Shown here: positions 8,649 through 17,522 of the stretch, piece after piece
Position numbering within the stretch: position 1 is the stretch's first letter
How the letters are laid out: each line of letters opens with the position of its first letter
Program-made: the position numbers and the translations under genes
Assembly: GCA_030628225.1 (NCBI GenBank)
Contig: DAOVRJ010000001.1
Location: 1-40,158 of the forward strand
Direction of reading: 5' to 3'
Source: Candidatus Zixiibacteriota bacterium
GTDB lineage: Bacteria > SM23-81
Length of the DNA stretch: 40,158 nucleotides
The notes under the pieces: generated by a model
Told to the model about the DNA's origin: nothing
Database searches by the model: none
Seen by the model: the letters and a program-made list of their open reading frames with translations, nothing else

Positions 8649-9422
8649 CTAAAAGCTCCTCTTCAGACCGATGACCACCATCGAGGAGCCGGGTGCCGGT
8701 CGCACACAGAGGGAGAGCTGGACCGGTGAGGGCCGGGAGGCGTGCTCTTTGTTGTATGCCCTGGCTGTCCTGGCGGCGTCCACGGCGCTCACCAGATGGT
8801 TGAGCAGAATGACCCCGGTCACGATGATCGCGTTGTGTTCCGCGTTGATGCTGGTCCGATAGATGGAGTCAAATTCCCTTTGCGAGCTGTCGCTGTCCCA
8901 CTCCCAGAAATCGCTCCCCGAATAGAGCTGGGCCTCCTCCCGGTAATTTATGAGCTGTCGGCTGTTATACTCCTCCATGCTGGTAAAGATACTCACGTCC
9001 TCAAAGTACTCCTTGGATTTGCCCCGGATATCGACGCCGGCGTGCGTCGCCGCATAGAGCTGGTAGTCTTCCTCTTTCCAATCGCTATAGAGGTGCAATC
9101 CCAGAAATCCAGCTAAAATAGCCAGCTCCGTTCCTAAAAAGATCCGTCCGCGACCCGGTGCCTTGGTGTAAAACTGCCCGGTGCCGGGTATCAGAAGAGA
9201 GAGAATAAAGGCTTTCGGCGCCGATCTGGACTCTGCAGATGTCAGGATAATTTCCCCGGTTTTCGCGGCCACGGGGCCCATTGCCCGGTCACTCCCCTGA
9301 GCTACCATGGATAGATCCATGAGCGTCACGATGGAGTGACTCCTGGCTTGAATGGGCAAGAATGTGATCAGCAAGCTGGCTGCCAACCCGGCGACCCACA
9401 AAAGGCCTGTATGCGCCTTCAT
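8649..9422 (-). CDS. DUF5683-type membrane/envelope protein (copy A)
   Basis: A 257-residue protein starting with a signal sequence (about 7-27). It has a DUF5683-like core: a LLIPGTGQFYTKAPGRG turn followed by a hydrophobic helix (GTELAILAGFLGLHLY), a charged central section, and a late hydrophobic segment with NHLVSAVDAARTARAYN. It ends in LKRSF, a C-terminal Phe as in outer-membrane proteins. The frame is open 36 codons upstream of this start, but the chosen ATG has a strong GGGGGAGG site, while the extension is low-complexity and overlaps the upstream gene. Function of the family is unknown. It is paralogous to the protein at 12495-13418; the pair flanks the metallopeptidase-barrel gene. 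Confidence 0.8.
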   Translation of the reverse strand: MKAHTGLLWVAGLAASLLITFLPIQARSHSIVTLMDLSMVAQGSDRAMGPVAAKTGEIILTSAESRSAPKAFILSLLIPGTGQFYTKAPGRGRIFLGTELAILAGFLGLHLYSDWKEEDYQLYAATHAGVDIRGKSKEYFEDVSIFTSMEEYNSRQLINYREEAQLYSGSDFWEWDSDSSQREFDSIYRTSINAEHNAIIVTGVILLNHLVSAVDAARTARAYNKEHASRPSPVQLSLCVRPAPGSSMVVIGLKRSF

Positions 9423-9435
9423 CTGGCCCTCCCCC

Positions 9436-12400
9436 TTATCCGTCCGAGCTAATAAAGGTAAACAAGAGATTGAAATAGACCCGCCACCCCCCCTTCTCTG
9501 CCGGGCGGTTTTCGATGGCCGGAATATCATCTAACCCATAGGCGGCTGCAAGGCTGAGCTTTGTAGGAAAGGCGTAGAAGGAAAAACAATCCAATCTGAA
9601 CTCTGCCCCAACATTTTTCTTGATATCGTCGAAGTTGACACCATCGTCATTCCAGGCCTTGCCGGCGCCGTAGAAGATGGACCCGCACAGCTTGTCAAAA
9701 TAGACCTGGAAAAACTGCTTGCTGATGTCCATCCAGATGGGAAAGCGATAAGTCACATTCCCCAAAGCTATCCGCCGGCCCTCGATGCTATAGAAGGAGT
9801 AACCCCTGAGACCCTCCTGACTGCCCAGTTGAAAGTAAAAGAAGTCGTCCACGGCCTCGTCGATCACCCCACCCTTGAGGTGCAGGATCAGAGAATGCCG
9901 TCCCCAGGGAAGAGCCCGGTATTCTTTCCAGTCCAGCCGAAACTGGTCGTAGTAGTTCTTGTAGTAAGCGGTGACGTAACCGTATTCCGTTAACTTCCCC
10001 TCGTTTGGATTGATCAGTTTGTTGAACATGCGATCGTAGCGAAGATGTATCTCCCGCCCACCCCGGGGGTTGATCTCGGCATCCCGGGCCCGGGAGATGG
10101 ATTTATAGTCCCAGCGCAGGGATATATCGTGGCCGCGAAAGTAGGTCCAGCTATCTTTGCCCAAAAGCCATCCTTCCGGATAGTGTCCTGGTACCGGCTC
10201 CCGGGTCCAGGCCTCCAGATAGACATCGTACTTACTGAAGATGTAAGCCAGGGTAAGCTCTTTCTGGTAGGTGATGGACATGGGGTCACTCCAAGCATAC
10301 CGGATCCCCAGGTCAAATTCCGTCAGATCATACCGCGTTTCCAAACCAACCAGGGTTTTATGGCCATCGATCCGGTCATATACCTGATCATCGACATGTT
10401 TGCGCAGCCGAAAGGCCTCGAAGAACAGAGTGGGGGCGAACATCCGGTTCTCGTACTGGGCATAGAAATCGAAGTCCCCATCTTTGGCCACCACGGCCGT
10501 GGCGAAAGCAGACTGCTTGCTCAATAGCTCCTGTGAAGCTAAATATAAGCCCCCCTTGAATTTGTTGTCGTCAATAACGAAACGGGGCAGGAAAAAGGTC
10601 TTGTTGAAAATGGACTTGTAGGGCCGGGACTCAAAATGGGGCGCAGCCTCCCGGTGACCTGGATTATCGCCCAGGCCGGCAATGGACGGAATATCCGCAG
10701 GCTTCCCCAGGGTCTCATCCATAGGCAACAGGAAGATCTGGTACCCATCCGAGGTGTATCCGGAATAGACCACCGTCTTCCCGTCCGGGGAAAGGGAGGG
10801 GTTGAAGGCCCCACCCACCACATTAGTCACCTGGGTCAGGCTTCCCTCGTCCAGCCTGTATACATAAAGATTGAATATTCCTCCCCGGTCCGAGGAAAAA
10901 CAAACGGTCCGACCGTCGGGGGACCAACAGGGATCGCGATCATCCTCCAGTCCCCGGATCAAGGAACAACCGCCCGTGCCATCGGTGTTGACCAGGGTCA
11001 CGTCCCGGGTCCGCTCGCGAAACGTGCTCACCAGGATCTTATCACCGCCCGATGACCAGCGGGGGCCATAATACTGGGTGCCATCCTGGTTATCCGTCAG
11101 AGTTCGAACCAGCTTCCCATCGGGATCCAGCAGGGCCAGATTGCGGGTACCGTCGCCATTGAGGACCACCAGTATAGACTGGCCATCAGGAGACCAGCGA
11201 GGATCAGTGGCCCGCAGTTCATGGGTCAGCCGCTTCTCTTTTTCGGTCTTCAGATCGTAGAGATAGATATCGTTCACATGAGAGCCGTATTTGTTAGGCT
11301 TCACCCTCTTGGCATAGACCAGCTTTTCCCCGTCCGGAGACCAGGATGCCGCCGAGCGGAGCCCTCCGGCCACCTGTTCTGCCTCCTGGGTCTCCATGTC
11401 CATCACGTAGAGGCTCATGATCTGGTAATCGCTGCCCTTGTTGGACAGATAGGCCAGCTTTGTCCCATCCGGCGACCAGGCGGGATGGATGTTCATCCAG
11501 CCCTCCTGGATTATCTTCCTGCCTTCCACCAGGTCTTTCTCCACCATCCTCTGCTGGTCCTGATACTCGTCCAGCATGTGTTCATGCCATTCGCGGTAAA
11601 GCTGTTTTTCCGATCTTCCAGTGACCTTCTTTATGGCCGAACCGAAGTTATACCGCCATGGGCTCCTCATAGCCCGACACAGGTCTTTCAGGCTCTTGGG
11701 CCCATATTTCTCGGCGATGTACCGGGTCAGGGAAAATCCCTGGTTGTAAACCATCTCGTTGCCCAGCCCGATCTTTCCAAATCCGCCCATCTCGTCGCAA
11801 CTTAGCAGCTTGTCGCCCAGGACACCCATGCGCAGCAGCATGTCCCGGTGGGTGTCCCAGGACTCATGATCGAGGGAAGGGGCCTGGTACTGGGCCAGCC
11901 CTTCGGCAAACCACAGGGGAACCACCGTCCCGGGCAGGGGATAAGATATGATCACGTTGGGGTACCCGCTGATTACATCGGGCCTCTTCTCCTTCTCATA
12001 GCCGATGTACTGCAGGTAGAAGGATGGCAGCCACTGGGGAAACTTGCGGGCCAGCTGCAGGGAGACCATGTGAGTGAACTCGTGGGTGATGACGTTGCGC
12101 AGCCAGTGGTGCATGCCCCGCAGCTCCCAGTCCATCTGGGTGGCCCAGATGGCGATCTTGTTCTCATAGTAGTAGGCCATTCCATTGGCATAGTCGTCGG
12201 TATCGTAGATGATCAGGTCCACCACCTGGGGTAGCGGATAGTCATAGAGAGAGGTGATCGGATCATATATCTCCTCGGCGATCTGTGCCGCCAACTGGGC
12301 GGTACGCTCGGCACCCTGGTGGTAGTGAATCCGGAAGTGCTCCCTCTCAATGGTGCGCCATTCCAGCTCCGGATGGTTATAGGCCCAAGCTTGGCCCACC

Positions 12401-12453
12401 GCGATCAAGAGGATGGCCAGACAGATCATGATATGTGAGATCCGAACGTGCAT
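9436..12453 (-). CDS. Gluzincin-type metallopeptidase fused to WD40-like propeller and outer-membrane barrel
   Basis: A 1005-residue protein with three parts. After a signal peptide (about 1-24) comes a peptidase_MA-like zinc protease domain with HEFTH at residues 124-128 and a likely third ligand in WFAEGLAQY at 181-189. Six PD40/TolB-like repeats (WSPDGTKLAY, WSPDGEKLVY, WSPDGQSILV, WSSGGDKILV, WSPDGRTVCF, LSPDGKTVVY) fill roughly residues 320-610. The C-terminal third resembles an Omp85-type barrel, with QEGLRGYSFYSIEGRRIALG near its end. The start at 12453 is chosen for its GGGGA site and signal peptide; a TTG extension of 15 codons is possible. A surface-exposed or periplasmic protease anchored by its own barrel is the likely picture. 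Confidence 0.85.
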   Translation of the reverse strand: MHVRISHIMICLAILLIAVGQAWAYNHPELEWRTIEREHFRIHYHQGAERTAQLAAQIAEEIYDPITSLYDYPLPQVVDLIIYDTDDYANGMAYYYENKIAIWATQMDWELRGMHHWLRNVITHEFTHMVSLQLARKFPQWLPSFYLQYIGYEKEKRPDVISGYPNVIISYPLPGTVVPLWFAEGLAQYQAPSLDHESWDTHRDMLLRMGVLGDKLLSCDEMGGFGKIGLGNEMVYNQGFSLTRYIAEKYGPKSLKDLCRAMRSPWRYNFGSAIKKVTGRSEKQLYREWHEHMLDEYQDQQRMVEKDLVEGRKIIQEGWMNIHPAWSPDGTKLAYLSNKGSDYQIMSLYVMDMETQEAEQVAGGLRSAASWSPDGEKLVYAKRVKPNKYGSHVNDIYLYDLKTEKEKRLTHELRATDPRWSPDGQSILVVLNGDGTRNLALLDPDGKLVRTLTDNQDGTQYYGPRWSSGGDKILVSTFRERTRDVTLVNTDGTGGCSLIRGLEDDRDPCWSPDGRTVCFSSDRGGIFNLYVYRLDEGSLTQVTNVVGGAFNPSLSPDGKTVVYSGYTSDGYQIFLLPMDETLGKPADIPSIAGLGDNPGHREAAPHFESRPYKSIFNKTFFLPRFVIDDNKFKGGLYLASQELLSKQSAFATAVVAKDGDFDFYAQYENRMFAPTLFFEAFRLRKHVDDQVYDRIDGHKTLVGLETRYDLTEFDLGIRYAWSDPMSITYQKELTLAYIFSKYDVYLEAWTREPVPGHYPEGWLLGKDSWTYFRGHDISLRWDYKSISRARDAEINPRGGREIHLRYDRMFNKLINPNEGKLTEYGYVTAYYKNYYDQFRLDWKEYRALPWGRHSLILHLKGGVIDEAVDDFFYFQLGSQEGLRGYSFYSIEGRRIALGNVTYRFPIWMDISKQFFQVYFDKLCGSIFYGAGKAWNDDGVNFDDIKKNVGAEFRLDCFSFYAFPTKLSLAAAYGLDDIPAIENRPAEKGGWRVYFNLLFTFISSDG

Positions 12454-12494
12454 ATTGGTCCCCGTAGCCACTAAGGCAGCCAAAAAGCGAATGT

Positions 12495-13418
12495 TCAAAA
12501 TCTCTTGGTTAAGGTGATCTTGGGGATAGCCTTTCCGGCGTAGATATCCATCCCCATGCGCAGCTCAGGATAACCGGCTTCCTCCAGGGATCGCCGGTTA
12601 AAGGCCTTGGCGGCTAAAGCGGCATCCAGGGCGCTGATCACGTGGTTGAACAGGCTGGCGCTGATCCCCCAGGTGGCTCGCTTGAGCAGGTCGTTGGCGT
12701 CGCCGCGCAGGTTAGCATATCTGTCTCGATTCACAGTGGCCGTGGCGTCGCCCCCGCGGCAGATGTCCCGAGTGGTCTGATCGAATGTATAGCCCAAAAG
12801 GGAATCATTGGGGGCGAAATCGCCGGGAAGGTAATCCTGCGGGTTGCCGACCCAACCAAAGGAGAACTGGTCGTATTTGCCGATCATCTCGTAGTAATCG
12901 CCGTCCTTCTGAGCAGGCAGGTGGTGGGTGAACATCTTATCGAAATCGGGATCGTTGTCCCCCTTACGGGCGTCGTACCAGTCCTCCCAGTCGCGATACC
13001 AATCAAGATAAGCATCTTCGGACCACTCGACGTCGGCGAAATCCATGTACTCGTCCTCCTTGTCCTTGCCGGAGCTGTGCTGGGTAAAATACCATGCCCA
13101 GGAAGCCGTCTCTACAGCCAAGAAACCTATGGCCCTCTTCTCAGCCCCAACGTAGAGCTCTCCCATACCGGGAATGATCGCCGAAAACAGCAGGGCCTTG
13201 CCCGGGGACTTCAATCCCGGCGTGCCGGCGGGAATTCCCTCCACGAAAACCGGCTGCTGACCAACTTTCTGGGCCACCTCCCCCACCGACGGCTGTGCTC
13301 TTAGAAAATGCTCGCCGATCACACCAACCCCAGGACCGACGTCGGCCAGCGCTGTGCTGCCCAAGGCCAGCATCGTGCAGACAAGAACCAGAGACCGGAA
13401 AACGGACGTGCCTTTCAT
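12495..13418 (-). CDS. DUF5683-type membrane/envelope protein (copy B)
   Basis: A 307-residue protein with a signal peptide (MKGTSVFRSLVLVCTMLALG then cleavage near ALA), a DUF5683-like turn-plus-helix (FSAIIPGMGELYVGAEKRA followed by a hydrophobic helix), a long acidic, Trp- and Tyr-rich insert (DWYRDWEDWYDARKGDND), and a late helix with NHVISALDAALAAKAFN that aligns with NHLVSAVDAARTARAYN of copy A. It ends in TLTKRF. The ATG at 13418 has a near-perfect AAAGGAGG site; the longer open frame upstream overlaps the M6-like gene and is rejected. Function unknown. Copies A and B bracket the metallopeptidase-barrel gene, which suggests they act with it. Confidence 0.8.
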   Translation of the reverse strand: MKGTSVFRSLVLVCTMLALGSTALADVGPGVGVIGEHFLRAQPSVGEVAQKVGQQPVFVEGIPAGTPGLKSPGKALLFSAIIPGMGELYVGAEKRAIGFLAVETASWAWYFTQHSSGKDKEDEYMDFADVEWSEDAYLDWYRDWEDWYDARKGDNDPDFDKMFTHHLPAQKDGDYYEMIGKYDQFSFGWVGNPQDYLPGDFAPNDSLLGYTFDQTTRDICRGGDATATVNRDRYANLRGDANDLLKRATWGISASLFNHVISALDAALAAKAFNRRSLEEAGYPELRMGMDIYAGKAIPKITLTKRF

Positions 13419-13446
13419 CGCCCCCTCCTTTGAGAGATGTGCCTGG

Positions 13447-16400
13447 TTATTTGACCACCGCAATTTTGCAAAAAACCGTTTCTTGATACCCTCCTCCCCG
13501 AGCCTCCACCCGGCATAGGTAAACCCCGCTAACCACATCGGACAGATCCCAGACCACCTCGTTCTCCGTGTGGGCGAACCCTGTGCCGGGCAGATCGGCC
13601 ACCAGATCGCCGGACAGATCATAGATGCGAATGTCGACCTCGGCCTCCTGACCGAGCCGATACCGTATCGTGGTGCTCTGTCCTTCAGTGGGATTGGGAT
13701 AGTTGTACACCGAGGCCGCGGGCATCAGCTCCCCGGCCTGGGGAGGCGAGGGAAGTTCGCAGATGGGGAAACCCCCCGTGTGTCTGAAATCGTGCCCCCA
13801 GGTGGGCCAGGGGAGCTGAGCAGAGTCGGGCTCTGCCGCCAGGTCCCACACATACATCCACCCGGCCTCATCTCCGGCCAGGATCTCGATGTCCCCATCG
13901 CCGTCGATGTCGGCCAGGGTCGGCGAGGAGTTGACCGCCCCGGCACAGGCCAGGGGCCAGCCCTGCAGTGGATCCCCGAATCTGTCGTGGGCCACCAAAA
14001 GGCCCGCAGGAGTGCCCACCACGATGTCCACCTGCCCATCCCCATCCACATCACCCAGGATGGGCGAGGATTTCATGGTACCAGTATCCTTCAAAGGAAT
14101 GGGAAAGTTCGACACCGGCGAGACGTTGTAGTTCCAGGCCCAGATCTCATCGGTTCCGACAACCACTACCTCCAGATAGCCATCGCCGTCGATGTCTCCC
14201 AGGACTGGCGAACTACTCAAGGGACCTTCTATCTGCACTGGCCAACCGGTGGTCAGATGTCTATACAAATCCCAGACATAAATCTGCCCCCCGGCACAAG
14301 TGGCAATAATCTCCACAATTTGATCATCCCGATCTAAGTCTCCCCAAACCAATCCCATAATCTCTGCTGGAGTTTGAATAACACGAGGTTCTATAGAACC
14401 TTCCCCCAAGGGACAGAACGTAAACACTTGACCGTTAGCCGTTCCGGCGATTACTCTATAAACGAAAGGCCATGAAGCACCGTCGGCAACAGTCAGTGCC
14501 GTAATAGTACTTTCTCCCAGGTTAACCCGCCAGGTGATTTTATCCTCCTCGCCGGGAGCCAATTCGTATACCCAGCCGTTGGCAGTCCCCACCACAATCC
14601 TCGTCCCGCAAAAAACGCCGGGTACTCTAATCAACAAAGCGGCACTAGAAATAGGACTCTCCACGTTAAAAGGAAACCCATCAAGCTCTTCTCCGTCGTG
14701 ATTCCAGCAGTGGACATCTCCGCTCACGGCGCCCAGAACGATTTCCTGATCACCATCCTCATCCAGGTCGCCCAGGGCAGCAGAACCCGCGATGGAATCC
14801 GCCAACTGGACGAACAGAGCCGAGCTGTCCGCTCCGGGCAGAAACGGCGTTCCGTCATGATTCCACACAAAGACCCGGCCATCAGGAGTATTCATCACGA
14901 TCTCCATGTCCCCATCGCCATCCAGATCACCCACCAGGGGCGGATTTTCGGCCAGGGAAACCGCCATCGAATCGGGCCAGCCGGGCTGGTACGTGTCGAT
15001 GGACACGTCGCAGGTCATGGTCGCCCCCGAGGGGCCTATCCCAGTCACGAAAATGTGGCTGTCGGCCCCGCTGTAGCTGTTGGAGTTTGGGTTCGAGGTA
15101 GGCGTGAAGGCCGTGTTGTTGCCCTGGTAGAAGGCATCCTCGGGCATGCCATAGGTGACATAGCCCCCGTAGAGGATGTGGCCGATGTCCTGAAAACCGT
15201 CGGCCTCCTCCAGATCCACCCCCCGGTGGTAGGGGTCGGCGTTGACGGTATTGCTCTCGTAGTTCTCCCGGATGACCTTCTCGTCCACGTGCCAGATGAG
15301 CAGACCCGATCCGGGGATGCCCCAGTCGTACTCGTCCACCTCCAACAGGACCCCACCCTCGATCTGGGCCACGATGCTGTCCCCCCAGGCGTCTCGCTGA
15401 CGGTTCTCGATCAGGAAATACTCGTCGGCATTGATGGGCACTTTCAGCACGGTGGTGTTGGAGCCCCTCACCACCAGGGCATCAATGGCCACCTCCAGGC
15501 TGTCCCGCACCAACACGGGCCTCTCCCAGCCTAAAAAGATCCGCGACCAGGCGCAGGGCACCGCGGGGATCAGGCCCAGCTCGTTGCCGGAGCCCTGGTC
15601 CATCAGGCCCCAGGACCCGATGCCCGAGGAGCCATCCGCGCTGTTGTACAGATTGGGCAGCCCCAACCGATGTCCGAACAGCAGGGCCATCAACCCGGTG
15701 AGGCCGAACTCGACATCCCGCTGGTTGAGGGTCTCCGGCATCCACAGGCCCTCCTGGACAAGATAGGTTCCTCCGTTCACCGGCACTCCCTGAGCATACT
15801 GGGAGCCCAGGGACTGGCTCAGCCATTCCAGGTCCATGTAGGCCGAGGGAATATCGTTTGGCGTCTCGTCGTAAGAGAAAGCGATGTCCGCCCCCACTCC
15901 GGCGTGAAAGATGACCAGGGCATCGAACTGAGAGAAATCGATGGTGCCGGCGGCATCCGCCGTCTCCAAAGCATCCCGGAAGAACTCCGCCAGCCGCCGG
16001 TCGTTCTCCGACTCGGTGAGATTGGGGCTGTAGTAGGCCATCTCGTTGGGCAGAGTGTAGGCCGCATCATTCTCCTGCGGATAGACCTCGCAGGAGAAAT
16101 CCAACAACCCCCGGGAGACGTTCAGATAGTATCTGTGCAGGGCCTCCATCTGTCGTTGAAAATATATCCTGTCATGAGGCGGCGGGTTTATGACCTCGTC
16201 GGAGCTGGCGGAAAGGTCAAACTTGCCCGTGCCGGTTGTGGTGGAGGTGGTATCTGGGAGAAAGTCAACCCGGATGGCCAGAACGGCCTGGGGAAACTCC
16301 TCCGCAGAAACGGTCAGCCCGGCGGCCGGATCGCCCTGCACCAGATCGGCCCGATGGAAACCTTCTCTGCCGCAACGAAGAACCATACCGACATGATCGC

Positions 16401-16488
16401 TCTCGGCCCCCGCCGGGAGAGCGATAAAACAGAGGGCCGAAACTGTGGCCAGACCGGCAATAGAAACGGCAATTCTTCTGATCTTCAT
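13447..16488 (-). CDS. M6-like (immune inhibitor A-type) domain protein with degraded zinc motif, FG-GAP repeats and C-terminal sorting-type domain
   Basis: A 1013-residue secreted protein. After a signal peptide comes an M6-type peptidase domain (about 30-500) with LGLPNLYN and GIGSWGLMDQGSGN, which normally follow the zinc motif HExxH. Here the aligned residues read LLFGH (269-273), so the first His and the catalytic Glu are both Leu and the domain is probably inactive. Next are many FG-GAP/VCBS units of the GDLDGDGDMEIV type (about 500-930), an adhesive propeller-like stretch. The last 85 residues (YNYPNPTEGQ, VDIRIYDLSGDLV, SGVYLCRVEA, KIAVVK) match a type A type IX sorting domain or FlgD-like Ig fold. 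The next three upstream genes are porV-like, porV-like and porU-like, so this is a candidate cargo. Confidence 0.85.
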   Translation of the reverse strand: MKIRRIAVSIAGLATVSALCFIALPAGAESDHVGMVLRCGREGFHRADLVQGDPAAGLTVSAEEFPQAVLAIRVDFLPDTTSTTTGTGKFDLSASSDEVINPPPHDRIYFQRQMEALHRYYLNVSRGLLDFSCEVYPQENDAAYTLPNEMAYYSPNLTESENDRRLAEFFRDALETADAAGTIDFSQFDALVIFHAGVGADIAFSYDETPNDIPSAYMDLEWLSQSLGSQYAQGVPVNGGTYLVQEGLWMPETLNQRDVEFGLTGLMALLFGHRLGLPNLYNSADGSSGIGSWGLMDQGSGNELGLIPAVPCAWSRIFLGWERPVLVRDSLEVAIDALVVRGSNTTVLKVPINADEYFLIENRQRDAWGDSIVAQIEGGVLLEVDEYDWGIPGSGLLIWHVDEKVIRENYESNTVNADPYHRGVDLEEADGFQDIGHILYGGYVTYGMPEDAFYQGNNTAFTPTSNPNSNSYSGADSHIFVTGIGPSGATMTCDVSIDTYQPGWPDSMAVSLAENPPLVGDLDGDGDMEIVMNTPDGRVFVWNHDGTPFLPGADSSALFVQLADSIAGSAALGDLDEDGDQEIVLGAVSGDVHCWNHDGEELDGFPFNVESPISSAALLIRVPGVFCGTRIVVGTANGWVYELAPGEEDKITWRVNLGESTITALTVADGASWPFVYRVIAGTANGQVFTFCPLGEGSIEPRVIQTPAEIMGLVWGDLDRDDQIVEIIATCAGGQIYVWDLYRHLTTGWPVQIEGPLSSSPVLGDIDGDGYLEVVVVGTDEIWAWNYNVSPVSNFPIPLKDTGTMKSSPILGDVDGDGQVDIVVGTPAGLLVAHDRFGDPLQGWPLACAGAVNSSPTLADIDGDGDIEILAGDEAGWMYVWDLAAEPDSAQLPWPTWGHDFRHTGGFPICELPSPPQAGELMPAASVYNYPNPTEGQSTTIRYRLGQEAEVDIRIYDLSGDLVADLPGTGFAHTENEVVWDLSDVVSGVYLCRVEARGGGYQETVFCKIAVVK

Positions 16489-16524
16489 CGACTGCTCTCG
16501 CCTCCGCTTATGGATCATGAACCG

Positions 16525-17490
16525 TTAAAATCTGGCCGTCAGGGAAAAACGCATGGTATCGGCCAGCGGGTGCCCTTCCTGTGCCGTGATGTATCCGAAA
16601 TCGAAGCGAAAAAAATCGTACTGCAGACCAGCACCGAAGGTGGCCGTCTTCACCTGCCCATATTTGTCATAGATGTAACCGGCTCTCAGGGCCAGTAACT
16701 GGGCATACCAATACTCGGATCCGAAATTCGCCCACCATTCTCCTCCCACCAGTCCGATATTCAGCTCGCCACTCAGCAGAAAATCGTTGTACTGAGTGTC
16801 AAAAAGCTGATAGGCGGTCCCTATCTTCAAGTTCCGTGGTAAGGAGCTGGATTGGTTGGCATCTACGTACATGATGTCCGGCCCGATGTTCTGTAACAAT
16901 GCACCGGCACTCAGTCGGGGAATCAAGTCCCGGGAGAGGATTCCCACATCGGCGGCGTAGCTCATGGCCCGGCCATCTCCCTTCTCCACATTCTGGCCCG
17001 GGCCCAGATCGCTGTAAATGACCTTCAGGTTTACCCCCGCGGCGACACTTTCGGACAGCAGCGCCCCCAGAGAACCGCAGATGGCCAGCTCGTAGCTATG
17101 GTGCCAGCCCAGGATTTCCGGGCCATATTCTGAAGTGTAGGGCATATTTCCGTAGGAGAAGTAGATGATATGTCCCCCAAAAGTTCCCACTCCCTTCCAG
17201 GCAGCTGACCAGCAGACGAAATTATAGTACATGTCGGAGGTGAATTCTGGAAACCATTTAGTGTGCATGAAGGTTACTTCAGTGCCTCGTTGAAAGCCCA
17301 GGCCGGCGGGGTTCCAATAGGAGGCGGTGGCATCGTCGGCCACGGCCACAAAAGACTCCCCCATTCCACTGGCTCTGGCCCCGGGCGCGATCATCAGAAA
17401 CAGCACCCCGGACTGGCTAACGGCGAAACATGTGGCAGCGGGCAGGATGCTCACCAAAATGATGCCGCCGAGCAACAGGCTCCTTTTCAT
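16525..17490 (-). CDS. PorV/PorQ-family outer-membrane protein (copy 2)
   Basis: A 321-residue FadL-like beta-barrel of the PorV/PorQ (UPF0164-like) family. It has a signal peptide and the family's conserved N-terminal block APGARASGMGESFVAVADDA followed by TASYWNPAGL, then repeated short barrel strands, and ends in SLTARF. PorV is the outer-membrane shuttle that delivers type IX cargo to the PorU sortase in Bacteroidota. It is the same length as copy 1 at 17523-18488 and clearly homologous along its whole length (for example GPGQNVEKGDG and RAGYIYD in both), so the two arose by tandem duplication. The gap between them is 32 bp. Which copy does what cannot be told from sequence. Confidence 0.88.
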   Translation of the reverse strand: MKRSLLLGGIILVSILPAATCFAVSQSGVLFLMIAPGARASGMGESFVAVADDATASYWNPAGLGFQRGTEVTFMHTKWFPEFTSDMYYNFVCWSAAWKGVGTFGGHIIYFSYGNMPYTSEYGPEILGWHHSYELAICGSLGALLSESVAAGVNLKVIYSDLGPGQNVEKGDGRAMSYAADVGILSRDLIPRLSAGALLQNIGPDIMYVDANQSSSLPRNLKIGTAYQLFDTQYNDFLLSGELNIGLVGGEWWANFGSEYWYAQLLALRAGYIYDKYGQVKTATFGAGLQYDFFRFDFGYITAQEGHPLADTMRFSLTARF

Positions 17491-17522
17491 CCTTCACCCT
17501 TCCGCTGTGTGAGTCTTTCCTT

